DNA of 64,000 nt, from assembly GCA_004194705.1 (NCBI GenBank), contig SADC01001282.1, forward strand, positions 496,001 through 560,000, given 5' to 3'. This document shows positions 33,501 to 48,500 of this stretch, in pieces; the stretch's first letter is position 1, and the number at the start of each line of letters is the position of its first letter. The DNA comes from Ditylenchus dipsaci (Eukaryota; Nematoda; Chromadorea; Rhabditida; Anguinidae). A model generated the notes under the pieces. The model was given only the letters and a program-made list of their open reading frames with translations, had not been told where the DNA came from and made no database searches. The position numbers were made by a program, and so were the translations under genes.

Positions 33501-36500
33501 AGGGGTCAAATTCTGCCTTGGTCCCCCCTGTTGTTTTTTTTATTTTTTAAGTAAAATAAGCAAACTTCACGAGTCATGGCTAACTAATCGCGTACACAAT
33601 TCTTATTCAAGCCGGTTTCTTAGATATCTTGCTTGTTAGTCATTTCCCCACATGTGGAATACGACGAGGAAGGTTTCAAGACGGAGTTTTGACTTCTGGA
33701 AAGACGATCCTTTCCTGACGGTCTTTCTCGAACACAGCTTGCTATTGCTCCTGTACCTTCACCAAAATAAAATTTTTGGAGAAGACTGTAAACACGATTA
33801 ATCAAAGCTAATAAAAACAACGAAAAACTAAAGGGAAAGATTTTATAAAAACTGGGTGACTGAAGATCAAAAAACGCCAAATACAATGGTGGGAAAAACA
33901 ACACGGAGACCAAGGCAAAATTGATTAAAATCAACAGGGGGGACCAAGGCGAAATTTGGCCCCCTCTTCTAGGATAGGGCCAAGATAGGATAGGGCGCTT
34001 ATTAACACTAAAAAAAGTACACGGTTTTTATAAAATCCCCTAAGCTGGTGACCTTTCGGAACGTTAAAAAGACGGATGACTGTAAAGGGGCATGCTCACC
34101 TGTTTTTGATTTTGTCCCCGCCAATTCAAAATAATTTCCGAATCACAGAACTTCTGTACAGATTTTTAAGCTTGGTTTCTAACAAAACAAGGCCTGGAAT
34201 TTAATTTTAGGTATAGGTTTGTTAGAAACCAAATTGAAAAATCTTTACAGAAGTTCAATGATTCGACGAAGTTTTTTGAAGTGGCGGGGACAAAATTTGT
34301 AACAGGTGACCATGCCCCTTTAAAGCAAATATTCCAGGATCATCTGCATCTAGATGTTACTTTTTCAATAACCAACTTAGCTAGCAAATCTATTAAGCCC
34401 AACACTATTCTACAACTAGCTTTTAATTGTGATTTCCAAACGGCAATCACCACTCAAACTCTGCATTCTTCTAAACCAACAGCAAGTGTGGTCAATCTTA
34501 ATCCAGAGAGAATATTTGTGTCGACAGTCAGTTCACGCAATGAACACTCTTCACCACCTCAACCTACTCTGTCTGTAAGTTTCTAAAACTTTTATACAAA
34601 AAATGTTCATGGTTTGATATTAAAATGTTCGAGCTTGAATTGACGGGTGCTAGTTGTCTAGTTGTGTTAGTTATATTCTTCTTTAGTTCGGTTCAATCTA
34701 AATCTGCTCAGAAAATTTTTGATCAGCCACTAAGAGCTGGTGTTCAACGTTTTAAACCCTCAAATTCAAATTTGCACATTGTTTCCTAAAGCCTTTTCAA
34801 TTTATTATGTCTCTACCAGATTTTTTTTCGACAAAGCAGACTACACGCAGCAAAATGATACTAAGAGCATCATTTTTTCATTCTACTTTTTCATGCTTTG
34901 TCTGTTCAACTTGTGCCTAATTTTTAGCTGCGCTGATTTACTCGATTGAACAGAAAGCTTTGACACTTATGTGGTAAAGTCGAACCTTGATAAACGGGCA
35001 TCCCCAAAAGTTCGTTCCCCTGCTCGGTCTGACACTTTTTTTTAGCTTGATTGTCAAAGCTTTTTTTAAATTTTGTTTTGACAGTCCGGTCTTAAATATC
35101 GCAAGAATTCCGATTTTACCGATCGTTTTCAGAGCCCAAAAACTTTTTTCTCTAAACTTCTTACTTTTTCTAAAAAAGCAAAACCTCCATAAACAGGCAC
35201 TCATTTGAGAAATAGGCTGCCCGTTTATCCAGGTTTCACTTTTTTAGAGAAAAAAGTTTTTGGATTCTGAAAAAGGATCGGTAAATTTGGTATTTTTCGT
35301 TTTTATTTTGCTACGTACCTTTGTTGATTTTTTATTTTTATGCATGCTAAGTGACATTTCATTGCCCGAAGTCTCCTCTAGAGATAGAAGCGATGCGATG
35401 TATCGCATCGCAACATCGCATCGCACGCAGCCGATTTGGGCAAAAAACATCGCATCGCAACATCGCACGCAAATTTTCAAAAACATCGCATATCGCATCG
35501 CAAATTTTGAAAATATCGCACTTTGTTTTTCAAAAAATGTTTTATTTCTCAACATTTTTTTCTCCATTATTTTTCCTTGTTTTGCTGCTTTTTCTGCTTT
35601 TTTGTTGGTAATATTGCTGTTCCTCGTGTTTTTTTCTCCAGAATGAGCCTCATCTGGAAAATCGAGCTGAAAGAAGAAGGAGAAACTAGCAAATTCCTCT
35701 TCACAAAGACATCAGCGACAGGAGAAAAGTGTCATGCTTGCAACAAAGGATTGCGATGCTGGATCGCTGGCCAGAAAATTTGAAAGGACATCTCACTGCT
35801 GGAGAAGGTGATAAAGATGCTGGAGCCGTTAAAAGCTGCCTCAAAGCAAATGTGTCGAGCAGATGCGCCAATTTCCGTCCAACTTTAAAATGCGAGAGTG
35901 CTGCACAGCCATATGAGGAACTGAGGGAGTGGGCGCTGGAAGAAATATGCGAAACGATTTTGGACTGTTTATTTTCGAAGTGTGATATGAAAGAGCAGAA
36001 GTAAGTTCGGGCAAGAAGTGGAAGTGCCTGCCAGTGATTCGTTCATGATTGCATGGGAGTTTATGAACTGATTTCTGGTTTAGAGGTGCGTTCTCCTCCG
36101 CCTAAGCGAATGAAGTCCTTCTTCAGAAAACACAGCAACCTGTACAGGGACATGGAGGGATCGGATGTGCAGCAAGAAAGCAATGCAATTATTAAGATAA
36201 AGTCATACAACAAGTTGAAGTTCATCAACACAGAAAAGGATCTTTTGCAATTCTGGAAGCTTGGTTTTAAAGGATGTTTTTCCAATATAATTGCTTTTGG
36301 TTAAGGTGAAAGAGAAGACGTATCTGGTCCTGGCCAAAGTGGCGCGTCGCTTTCTTCCTGCGCCGGCGACAAGTCAGCCTGTAAACTGATTTTCTCGGTA
36401 GCAAGGGACGTCTATGACTACAGAAGATCCAATCTGAGTCCTGAGAAAGCAGAGCAATTAATATTTATGAACTAGAAACTTTTACTCTTGAAATTTGAGT

Positions 36501-39500
36501 ATTGAAATGTTGATTTGTTTGGTTGTTGTTATAATAAAGGTGATTTAGGTCCGGGTGGGAAAAACATCGCACATCGCTGCGATGTATCGCACCTGATTTT
36601 TTCGGAACATCGCACATCGCATCGCAAATTTTTTTATCAAAAAACATCGCATCGCAACATCGCAAAAAGGCAAATTTCTATCTCTAGTCTCCTCTATTAA
36701 ATAAAAAAAACCTATTCAAGACATAATAAATTAGAAAGATTTGTAGAAATCAAATAGTTGTACATGAAATCTAAGCTCTATAGATTCTCAGATCATGAAC
36801 ATGTTTTTTATATAGTCTAATATATTCTTCTTTTAATTAAACAGATTGATGTGCAACTAGAATATCTGGAGGAAGACACCAAAATATCATTGTCCGATGC
36901 TGATTTGTCTCCTTTCCGACTAGTCTGGGGTGATTTGCACAAAATACAACAAGTAGGCACACCTGTAAAGCTATGGCTACAATTGGAGTCAGACTGGGAT
37001 GACTCCTTCAGTGCGGATTCCCAAATCAACATTCCTAATTCTCAAAATGTGAGATTTTTCCAAGTGTTCGCATAAAATTGTAATTTTTCTAGCCAGTATT
37101 TTCTATCCCTTATAAAATACGCCGAGAAGTAGCTGACACCATAGCTTTCGTGTTAACTATAAAGTGTTACACGGATTTGGCTGGAGACAATCCAAATTCT
37201 TTGGTAGATGTAGAACTATTCAGTACTAATAAGGAGCAATATTTTTCCAAGTCAGTGCATCTGAATGGTGGGTGAATTTAGGTTTGAAAATGTAGGTGTC
37301 CAATTGCCTGAAACTACGGCAAATTCGTCATTGAGTACCTGATAATCCATATATCTACTCCGAGTTCTAAGGCCTATTCAAGACTATAGTTAACCCTCAA
37401 TGATTCGACGCTCTCGGGACTGACCTGAGAGTACCGAATTGTTAAGGATTGACTGTGTTGTGATTTGCAAAAAAATCTATACTGCCAACAGAATTCGACC
37501 GGTGATCGCAAAAAGCATGTCTTGGTCTCCGTAAGAAACTCAAAATTTACCTCAAAAATTCCTTGGTCCTCCCTGTGGTTTTTTAGCTGCTTTTAAGTAG
37601 CCCTCACTTTTTAAAAATTTTCTGCACACTAAATTAACAGGTGCTGGTCAGTTAACTGGTGCTTTATGTTATTTTTCATCTGACTACTAGAACACGCCTA
37701 ACTCATTGAGGCTGAGGTTTGCGGTCATTTTGTAGAAAATTTTGGTAATTTGAGCTTGGCTAATACGAGCCTTGTTGCGTCTAAAACAAGCCCAGGCCTT
37801 AATTGAAAGAAATAAGGAATTTTTTTTATTAAAGGTTGAAAAGAATGTAAATATTTAAATTTAGTAGCCACATCATTCTACCTCTGAAAACAGATTTTTT
37901 CCAACTCAAAGTGAAGTCTACTGAATATCTCCCATTCACAACTGTTATTAAGGTAAACTTTCAAAATTGCAAATATAACAACAAAATTTTATATTTACAG
38001 ATAACAACTGACAATAGCACCTTAATCGTAGGCCTAGATCGTCAGCCAGCTCAATATTTTGTGTCTGACGGCAAGGAAATTTATGCAGAAAATAGTCAAG
38101 CTCAGACAAAGTCAAGTGCTCCTCATCTTTCTATTCGACCTTCTATTTTCCCTATTGCTGAATACGCTGAAGATGTGTATGTAAATGTGGTCCATCAAAA
38201 TGGACCTCTAAACTCTTTCCTGTTAATCAAAAAAGTTGAGACAGATCAGCCTTATCTACTCATCCTAAATGTGATTAATTTTTAAAACTGACAAATATCA
38301 ATATAAGATTTCCGAAAATCAAAATTTTATGAGTAATTTGAGAGACTGGTGTTTTGGCTCTACAGGGCGCTTCGAAAAATTTTTTTAAATTAATTTTAAA
38401 AGCGATTTTTGAAAGTAAGTCATTTTTATCCACTTCTCTGCAATGTTTTTTATAGGAAATAACACTTATAGTCTGTTAGACCTAATATTCGGAGATTTTC
38501 GAAAAATTCGGGAATCGGTCGGGCAAAATGTCCACCGATTTTTAAAAGTAAAGGAGTGTTTTTTGAAGTACCCTTTATATCACCCCGCCTTCAAAAAATA
38601 TATACCTTGATCCCCCTGTTGTGTTGCCTCTTTTTCTTTGCAAATTTGTCTTGAGATTCTTGCTTTAAAGAACTATCCCATGCAGTTCTACCTGTTGCGG
38701 GAGTACTTTTTGTAAAACTTTTTGAATTAGCGCCTTTTTAAAATTTCATATTTTTGCAGTCTATTATTATACACACTTGGGGAATGCCCACGCTAATAAG
38801 AGGTGGTACCCGGGAATTCAATTTTTTTTCCTAGTCATTGAACTTCTGTACAAATTTTAAACTTGGGTTTGAACAAAACCATACCTAAAATTAAGTTCTA
38901 GGTCTTGTTTTGTAAGAAACCAAGTTGGGGAAACCGTAGAGAAATTCAATGATACGGAGAAATTTTCGAATTCCCGGGCACAACTTCTTATTAGCGTGGG
39001 CATGCCCCTTTAGACTAGCCTGAGCTGAGCGGCCATACCCTGTGCCTAGAGATTTGCTAAATTAAAGAAATAAAAACATCCACCAAAACGCTAAAAATAA
39101 ATAAAATTCGTAAGACGCAAATTCAAACTGAATGGCACAGAAAGCACCAAACGCATCTATGCTATTCTACCCCTTAAATATATCAATAAATTTACACAAA
39201 TAAAAATTAGCCACTGAAACTAATAGAAGGATAACATTAATTTGAAAAACAATATGAAAACAGGCAAATTGTATTGTGAAAGCACCTCGACCGCCCCTTC
39301 TACCTCAACCTACACCTACACCCGACATTGTAAGAACACATCGGCCTCGACTTCGACCTCCCCCGGACATCGACCCACACCTGCACCTACACCCACTCCT
39401 TGTAAGAATCCTATTATGCAAAAAAATAATAATTTTTTACTAATTGTCTTAATAATCCTTAAAATCACTTTTACTGTTAAAAATTCACATTTACGAGACT

Positions 39501-42500
39501 ATCCTGAATGCAGATATATTATTATGTTGACCATGGGTTGGCAGCAGCACAAAACCAAAAACATCACATTTTTCATTGAAAAGGGCTGGTATAACTATCG
39601 CTTTATATTAGGTTGTGTCATAAATACGTTCATTTTTTTCAAAATTTTTTTATGGCATTGTGTTTTCTACAAATATTTAAGCAATTTTTTAATTGGACAA
39701 CCCATTTTTTAGCTGAGAATCTTTGCTACAAAAAGGAGTCAACTTTTAAAAAAATGTCGAAAATTTTAAATAAAAAACAAAATGCCATAAAAATTTATTT
39801 TGAAAAACCGTAAGTATTTATGACACAACCTAATAGAAAAAAATTATTAATTTCAAGCACACAAACTAAATTCTCTGCAAATCAATGGTTTTCGAGACTA
39901 TCGAAAAAATCCATTTTTGCAAACAACACACAAGCGGAGACCAAGGCATATTTTTTTCGGCGCCATACCAATACATATAGAGCTGGTGTTTTCATATCCG
40001 GCATTGTTACCATGTAATTGCCAGACTGGCAGCCTGCACTAACAAAACTGGTGAGCTGTCAACAAGTGTCCGTTCTAGCCTATCAGTTTTTCCAACTGCA
40101 GTTAAAATTTTATTTTACCAGTTTAAAATTAAAGTTAGCAAACTGGCTTTTGCTATTAGCGAAACTGTTGTCTTGTCAGTACCAGTTTAGATGCCACTGC
40201 CGGGTACTAATACGAGTTGAGCTGCTAATAACCAGTTTCAGTTACGAAAACACGGCTAAATTTTGCAGTGCGTGGCCAGTTTGCCTTGGTACCCCAAGCT
40301 AATTTTTTCAAATCACAAATTTTAAATTCTTTAAAAAAATGAGCTTAAGGGATCAAGGCAAACTGGGGGATGCACTGTAAAATTATCCGAAAATGCTGAT
40401 TCAGACCAAATTGTCTGATTTTGAGAACTTTCGGGACTACTGTACTTTAAAGTGGTCAAGGGCGCAAACTTTTTTGCCAAAAGTTTATTTTGGACAATTA
40501 CTTTTCTAGACTTAAAACCATGAGAAGTTTATTAAAAAAACATCTTTAGCTGCAAAAAATGGACAAATAAGCAAAAAACCCCGTTTTTGAGCCGTTATTA
40601 TTAGCCGTTATTATTACCGTATTATCTCTATTAAACGGGCAATCTCTAATAAACGGGCCCCACGACTTTGAGGGCTTATACATATCTCAGCCCAGAGTAA
40701 ATATTTTGTAGAGCTGTTTATTGCAGTTTCTTAACTCCCACGAGATCTACCGATTCCACTTGTCAGATTTCGGTTGAGCACGCAAAAATCTTGAGATCGA
40801 CCTTAAAATTGTCTAATTTTTGACGGGTTGAAAAATAAACGGACCGGCCCGTTCAATAGAGAAAATACGGTATTATCGATGACAGGTATACAGCTGAAAC
40901 AAACGTCTAAATTTAACCATCTTAAAGTTTATTGGTCCTGAAATTTTTTTCACGCTAACCCACTTTTTAGAACAATTCCACCATTCCCGCTTTATGCACA
41001 GGATGTGGTTATCGACTGCCTATCCGTATCCTCCAAAACCCAAACCCTGAATCCCAGAATTCCAATTGTAATACATATGCCATCCCAATTCCCTTCACCT
41101 ACACCATTCCTGGTCTTCCTCAAACCTTCCGTTCCAGCACATTTGCAGTGATTGATGCTAGAGCAGATTCTTCTACCAGCAAACCATTCATGTGCTCTAG
41201 CGATTTCGAACTGGCGCAAAAAACGAGCTTAGTAATAGACTGTGCCACAGCCAAATTAAGAGAGTGTCGCAAATTGTACTTCTCTCAACCTACCTCCACC
41301 CCAATGTGTGACAGTCAATGGAGCAATATACCTGATGATTTGTTGTCTATTCATACTTATGCTCAATATTTATTGCTAGCCGCCAAATGCCAGATGTTCG
41401 GAGTGGATTTTGGACTTGTAAAACAAATGATAAGGTTGGTGACCATGAGATTTAAAGGGTTAAAAAAGGATTCAATTTGTTTTGATCCACAAAGTTTTGG
41501 GCTTATTGTAAAATAACTAGCCAGATTACCAGCTATAACTTTGGCTGCCCACCTCGGTAATTTTTTTTTAACCCTGGAGAATTTCATTTATTTCAATTTG
41601 TTGATTTATTTTAATTCTAGTTTTTAACACACTGCTCAACTCAGTCAACAAATTTATTTGTTTTCATAAAAAGAGGTTTGAGCTCTAGAACCAGTGGCAG
41701 GTCTGGTCGTGGTCTCCGATAGATAAAATTTCTATACAAAGCGCGACTAATTGTAAAATTCATTAGCACTAGAAAGTCGAAACGTGATGTTTGTTGCGAA
41801 TGATGCAGACTCTCACACATGTAAGAGTATATGGATATTTTGATGACTAATAACCTGTCTCTAATACCCAACAATTTTAACAAAATTGTAGAATGCAAAA
41901 AAATCTCCCGGAAGGCAGAAATTGCTTATCTGCAGACCACATCTATGACTATAATAAGTCAAATGACTGCTGGGATCTGCCCTTTCGGATGAGTGTATGT
42001 GAGCAATGAAGTCTCTGCAAAAATTTGGACTACCAGCGTGAAACTCACAAAATCACCATTTTTTCAGTTAATGCCACTCAAAAGCATGTCATAGAGGGGT
42101 TTTAGAAACTAAAACATCTAAAAAAGTGGCCAAAAGTTAGTTTGACCGATGTATAAAGAAACTCCTGCCCTGTTTTCAACCACAAACACTAAAAAATGCG
42201 GATAAATTTTCTATATTTAATTTTTTTAGAGTTTTAGATGAAATTTTTAAATTTAAGGTGCATTTCTACAATGGACTTTGACTGTCCAATTAATGAACCA
42301 AATGTGGACAAGTCCACAGCACTTATAGATCCAGGCTTATTTGCCGGCCAGCTATTCAACCAAGTGCAAACAAAGTTGTCCATAAATCATAAATTTATTT
42401 ATTTTAGCACTTTGGGCTTGTACAACCACTTAAAATCGGTGTTCAAAGCATGTTTCCAGCGTTGAGTGCCGTAGATTCCCAGCTAGCCAATTTTCCAGCA

Positions 42501-45500
42501 GTAATGCATGACTTTTTGGAGCAGTTAGAGGTAAGAACTGAGAAAGTTTGGCCTTTTTCTTACTATATAGAGTGTTTCAAGAAAGTGTTTCCCAGCTCCG
42601 ACCTAAACAATGCTCTCGGTAACAAAAGAAATGTCTGGTTTGATGCTTTTTTAAAAGCTGCGTCTGATCAATCAAGAGGTGGAGCGTTAGTAACACAGGA
42701 GGAATTAGAAGATTTTGAAGGTAAGATATTTTTTTTCTTTGTTAACACTCCGGCGCCGCAGCGTGAGAAACATAGGCCTATCGAAGAATTTCACGCTAAA
42801 CACGATGGTGAAAATAAATTTCCGAAAAAGTTGGTATCTGCGGGCAGTGTCGCAGTCGTACGCAGGAATTTTTGACAGAGGGGGCACCAGGCCATTTTTA
42901 GGCCGTTTTACCTACACGGTTTTGAAAAAAATCTGACAGCCCCCCTGTGTGGATAGTGTTTCAAAGATAGTGTTATTTGAAAGTAATGTTTAACGCTCAA
43001 GAGGCCGATCGGCAGGTCGTTACATTCCGGTGCAGAATTCGATGGAAAACACGAATATCACTTTTTCTCCGAAAAAAGTGGGTATGAGAGTCAATATATC
43101 GTGTTGAAACATAGCATATTTCAGACTATCATAAATTGAATTTATGTCTGTTAATTTACAATAACTTTTTCACATATTGTATGTCGAAATGATCGCCCGT
43201 GTCTCCTCTTTCAAATAAGTGTAAGCTTTCTTTTTTATGTATTCGAAATCTGAGATTTTCGATAAAAAGAAACGATTATGTCATGGTTTCAAAAGCGGTG
43301 TTTGTACTTAAATTTGCAAAATTAAGTGTAATAAAGTTGGTTTTTTAGTAAACAGCATACATCATTTGACGGAACAAGGAAAACTGCACCAAAAAGTTCT
43401 TTTAGGTATCGAAATAAAAGGTCTTTAGAGTGTAAAGCGACAGTCGCAAAAAGAATCAAGAAATTAGTCTGAAAAACACTTTGACGGAAAATTTTTTACT
43501 TGAAAATACTTGAAATTCTGAAACTGAATACATGTTTAGCATGAACGATTTCTTATTAAACTGCTCTCAAAATTTAAAACTTCTCGTCAGATTTCGAATT
43601 CCGCTCGAGACAATAAATCTTTAAACAATAAAATTTGAATGTTTATCGTCTCGAGCGGAGTTTGAAATCTGACGCAAAAATGAATTTTTTGAAAAATTTT
43701 TTGGATTAAAAATGAGACTTTTTGCCCTGGGAGACCAAGGTAACTTACCTTATATTAAGGTATTCTACCCTGTTTTGGTCACTGGATCTGGGCAAAAAAG
43801 AGTCACCTTATGCATTTTGGTCAATCTCAGAATCATGTCTAAGGTTAGTTGAGTTAGTTAGTTAGTTGAGTTGAGTGTACTTTGAGTTAAAAAAATCGTT
43901 TTGGAACAGTGACACAATCGTTTCTTGGAGCCGATTATTTACATTATGTTCTCATAAACCGTACAACAATATGTGATTGAAAGGTTGATTTCTTGAGCTT
44001 TTTAACGAAATATAGAAGTTATGCATGTGTATATAAAATATTTGAGTACTAGCAAATTTTATGAACATACCCAAGTCATATTTAACACCATTTAGAAATT
44101 GGTCGAAATCTCAAGCCAAACCGCTTTTTTCGAAAAATGGTTTGCAGATTACGATTCTCCGTGAAATTCTGCACTAGAATGAGCTGGTCTTACCGTCAAG
44201 GCTTCCCGTGTTAAGGTAAATTGTAATGAGTGCCGGTTTATCGAGGGAAATTGCGACCGACCTTAGAGTGCCGGTTTATCGAGGTGCCGGTTTATCAATG
44301 TGTCTTTTTGTTGATTTTCTTTGTCGGCCAGCTAAACTGGACTCAGGGTGCCGGTTTATAAAGGGTGCCGGTTTATCGAGGTTTGACTGTACTGTTTCGT
44401 TCTAAACTGCTGAACTAGTCGATTGAATTTCTCAAAGTCTTCAAAATCACGAAAAAGTGTTTGGATCTAAAAAGGTGTCGTATTCGAGGAGTTATTGCAT
44501 TGTTGAGACTTGATTGTATTTTTATTAGTCAATTGTACCGAATGAATATTTAAAGAAATGTTTATTTAAAAACAAATAATGCAGAAAATTGAAGAGCTCA
44601 GAACAGGGTGCCCATTCCGCAAAATTTTGTGTGGAATAAAGAAAAGTGTTCGTTATTGGCAGTGTTGTTTTCTAAGAATTAGTTACCACTTGATTATTTC
44701 CCTAGATTGGACGACCTTAATCAAACCACTTTTTTCGCCTGGATCGATCCATCTGGTACTTAGGTATTATTGCCTGCATTACGGTACCCGGGTAACTAAG
44801 TGCTTTAAGTGGATTGAAATATCTGGGTATTGAGGCACTTTTACTTAGGTGCTACCACCTAAGCAGTTCTATCTAAATTGTAGACCTCAGTATCTGGGTA
44901 TTTTTCCTGGACTTGACCATTTGGCTGCTTGGATACTACTACTGGCTCAAACCAACTGTGTACTCAAAAACGTGTCCAGAAACTTTTCCACAGGAAAGGC
45001 CAAAGTCTCTTAAAAGTTCTTTTACCTACACCTCTTCGATTTTTACAGTTTTTATTCTACAACGTTTATCAAAAAATTAGGAAGTGGATTTCTGGCTACG
45101 TTTATGTGTGTATCTGGATATATCTGGATCAGACCACTTGTAAATCTGGGTACGAACACTTTGATTAGGCCACTTGAGTACCTAATTGAGTACCCAACCC
45201 AATTTGCATAGGAAGACAATTAAAAATTGCCCCATTTGCCGGAAAAGTTGCCCCATTTTCCAGAAAAGTTGCCCCATTTTCGAATTTCCAATCAAAAAGC
45301 AGAAAAGTTGCCCCATTTACCATAAAAGTTGCCCCATTTGCCACAAAAGTCTCCCCATTTTCTAATTTCCAGTCAAAAAGCAGAAAAGTTGCCCCATTGG
45401 CCAGAAAAGTTGCCCCATTTGGACATTTCATGTTGTTTTGCCATCTTGTTTACGTTGGCGTTGTTCGTTTTTCGTTGTTGTTGCGTCGTTTTACCTCATT

Positions 45501-48500
45501 GTTGCATCGTCACATATTATTGCACATACTTTTTTCTGTCTTTAGGAAACGAAGCTATGACGCGCGATTGGAAACCAAAAAAGTGCTGCGATGATGAGAA
45601 GGATTTCAAGCTGTGGTGTGAGCAGAATGATGCATGGTGGTCGAGCTGGAGAATGTAAGTTTTATTTGGGTGTTTTTCTGTCATGTCATCCAATGTGACC
45701 ATCAGTTTCAGTCAAGACAGTCGCGATAATGACAAAGAAAGCGTCTCTCGGTATCGGTGCGACCATCACAAGTGGGTGAACAAGGCTTATAACTGCAAAG
45801 CAAAGATGCGCGTTCGCAGGCCAGCAGACTCCGACAAGGTGATCATCGAGAAAAGTGGCAGATGCAATCATGGGAAGGTGAAGGAGAGGAAGCTCGACTC
45901 GCCGGTCAAGGAGAAGCTCAAGGAGTACGACGAGCAAGAGGGACCGAAGAAATCGCCGTCGGTGATACGCAGGCAATTGAGGGTTTGTTATTCTGTTCTT
46001 TTGTTCTGTTCTCGTTGTTTGCCGTTCTTAGCTTGGTTTTTAGAAGGACTTGAATCGACCAAAGGCGGAGCTCCCTACGACAACTCAAATCGCTAGCTTC
46101 AACTACTTGAATAAAGTCAGTTGTTGTTTCGAGCGGTGCTGTAAAACTTTGAGAGCTACTAGTATGTAAAACAATGTAATGACAGTATAAGAGATCGTGA
46201 ATTTGAAAATCCGGCCAATGGGGCAACTTTTGTGGCAAATGGGGCAACTTTTCTGGCCAATGGGGCAACTTTTCTGCTTTTTGACTGGAAATTAGAAAAT
46301 GGGGAGACTTTTGTGGCAAATGGGGCAACTTTTATGGTAAATGGGGCAACTTTTCTGCTTTTTGATTGGAAATTCAAAAATGGGGCAACTTTTCTGGAAA
46401 ATGGGGCAACTTTTCCGGCAAATGGGACAATTTTTAATTGTCTTCCTTTTTCAATTGCCTACATCATGCAGAATTAAGTAATCTTTCTAATGAGTGTAAA
46501 TATATCTGTGAATGTGTTGAAAAGTTAAATGAAAAAGCAAAAAATTCCATTATACATGACGTAAAACTCCCCCCCCCCTTCCTTATGAAACTGCTTTTAA
46601 AATTCTGAAATTCATGTCAAATTTTGAATTTTGCTCAAAACAGTAAATATTTAATTTTGAAAAAAAATTTGTATTTGAATATTAATTGTCTTGAGCGGAA
46701 TTCAAATTTTGACACGACTTTCAGAATTTAAAAAAAAGAATTGTTTTTTCTTTCTTTCTGATAAGCATGAACACTGAGTGTATCCGCCATTTGTCTAAAA
46801 AGATCGGATTAGGGATAACATCTGTGATGGAATATTTCGCTTTTTTACATAAGTTTTCAACACATTCACAGACACATTTACACTCATTAGAAAGCTTACT
46901 TAATTCTGCATGATGTAGACACTTAAAATAAAAATTTGAAAATTTGAAAAAAAAGATATACAGTCCGCTCTCGATACAGTGTAGCTCGCGGGGATCGGAA
47001 AAATATCTCTATATTGTATTTGGGTCGGGGGGGTCCGTCCGTCCGTCCGTCACACTTTTCATGAGTTACTGTTTTACAACCCGATTTTCTGCCATTTTTT
47101 GCAAACTTATGTCTGATATCTTTCCGGAACCCTCAAGTTCAACATCTTAGCTTTCTTTTAAGCACAGACACGTATAATTGAAGTTGCTTCTAAAAAAAAA
47201 TTTCCTTGCCCTCCAAACTAGAGATGGTTTATTTTAGCCTGGATTTGAGGTGGCATTTTGTGTTCAAGCCCACTTTTCTGCTATGTTTAGTTAACTCATG
47301 TTCGTTATTTCACCGGAACCCTGAAGTTTAACATCTTGGCTTTCTTTTAAGCTCAAACACGTATGATTGAAGTTGCTTCTAAAAAAAATTTTCCTTGCCC
47401 TCCAAATTGGTGAAGGTCGATTTTGGCCTGGATTTAAGGTGGATTTTCGGGTTTAAACCCACTTTTTGGCCAGTTTTTGCCAATTAATGTCAGATATCTC
47501 TGCGGAACCTTCAAGTAAAACATCTTGGCATCTTTTTAAGCACAAACACGTATAATCGAAGTTGCTTCTAAAAAGAATTTTCCTTGCCCTCCAAATCGGA
47601 GATGGTGGATTTCAAGGGTAGGCGAGGATAAGCGAGGGTAGGCGAGGATAGGCGAGGGTAGGGGAGGATAGGCGAGGATGGGCGAGGATGGGCAAGGGTA
47701 GGCGAGGATAGGCGAGGATGGGCAAGAGCAGGCGAGGATAGGCGAGGATGGGCAAGGATAGGCGAGGATGGGCAAGGGTAGGCGAGGATAGGCGAGGGTA
47801 AGGGAGGATGGGCAAGGGTAGGCGAGGATAGGCGAGGATGGGCAAGGGTAGGCGAGGATGGGCGAGGGTAGGCGAGGATAGGCGAGGGTAGGGGAGAATA
47901 GGCGAGGATGGGCGAGGATGGGCAAGGGTAGGCGAGGATAGGCGAGGATGGGCAAGAGCAGGTGAGAATGGGCGAGGATGGGCGAGGGTAGGCGAGGATG
48001 GGCGAGGGTAGGCGAGGATAGGCGAGGGTAGGCGAGGAGAGGCGAGGATGGGCAAGGGTAGGCGAGGATGGGCGAGGGTAGGCGAGGATAGGCGAGGGTA
48101 GGCGAGGAGAGGCGAGGATGGGCAAGGGTAGGCGAGGATGGGCGAGGGTAGGCGAGGATAGGCGAGGGAGGCGAGCATAGGCGAGGATGGGCAAGGGTAG
48201 ACGAGGATAGGCGAGAATGGGCATGAGCAGGTGAGAATGGGCGAGGGTAGGCGAGGTAGAGTAGCTTAGTCAAAAGGTAGGGTGGATGATCTACCCTAAC
48301 CATTAACGCACTCGAAAGATAAATCTACCCGAACTACTAATGTACATGAACAACTAATGTTCCCGAACAACATAGGCGCCGATAGGCGCCTGCAGACCCT
48401 AGTACACTATATCGAGGGTACACTGTATCGAGAGTTGACTGTAGCGTAAAGACCATACTAACCCCTTACCAGTGTTTCCGAACGTAACCCCCACATGTAA

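Larger units (their letters stand above)
46961..48441. mobile_element. Tigger-type element filled with tandem repeats
   Basis: Ends CAGTCCGCTCTCGATACAGT and GTATCGAGAGTTGACTG, flanked by TA (46959-46960 and 48442-48443). Subterminal CTATATCGAGGGTACACTG words repeat the terminus. The interior has no transposase; it is occupied by the 189-bp tandem (47096-47612) and the 10-bp minisatellite (47614-48258). Confidence 0.8.

Noticed and set aside
39242..39712. 156-codon frame starting with a Thr/Ser/Pro stretch
   Set aside because: The first part is low-complexity and the last third runs into the mariner-type MITE at 39608; no conserved domain.
42535..42575. A 40-nt intron (GTAAGA ... TATATAG) inside exon 17 of the large gene
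   Set aside because: Removing it shifts the frame into an early stop, while reading through keeps the frame open to the next donor.
47536..48303. Three long minus-strand open frames (up to 255 codons) rich in Pro, Leu, Ser, Ala
   Set aside because: They all lie on a 10-base minisatellite that keeps every minus-strand frame open; no start context, splice signal or domain supports a protein.
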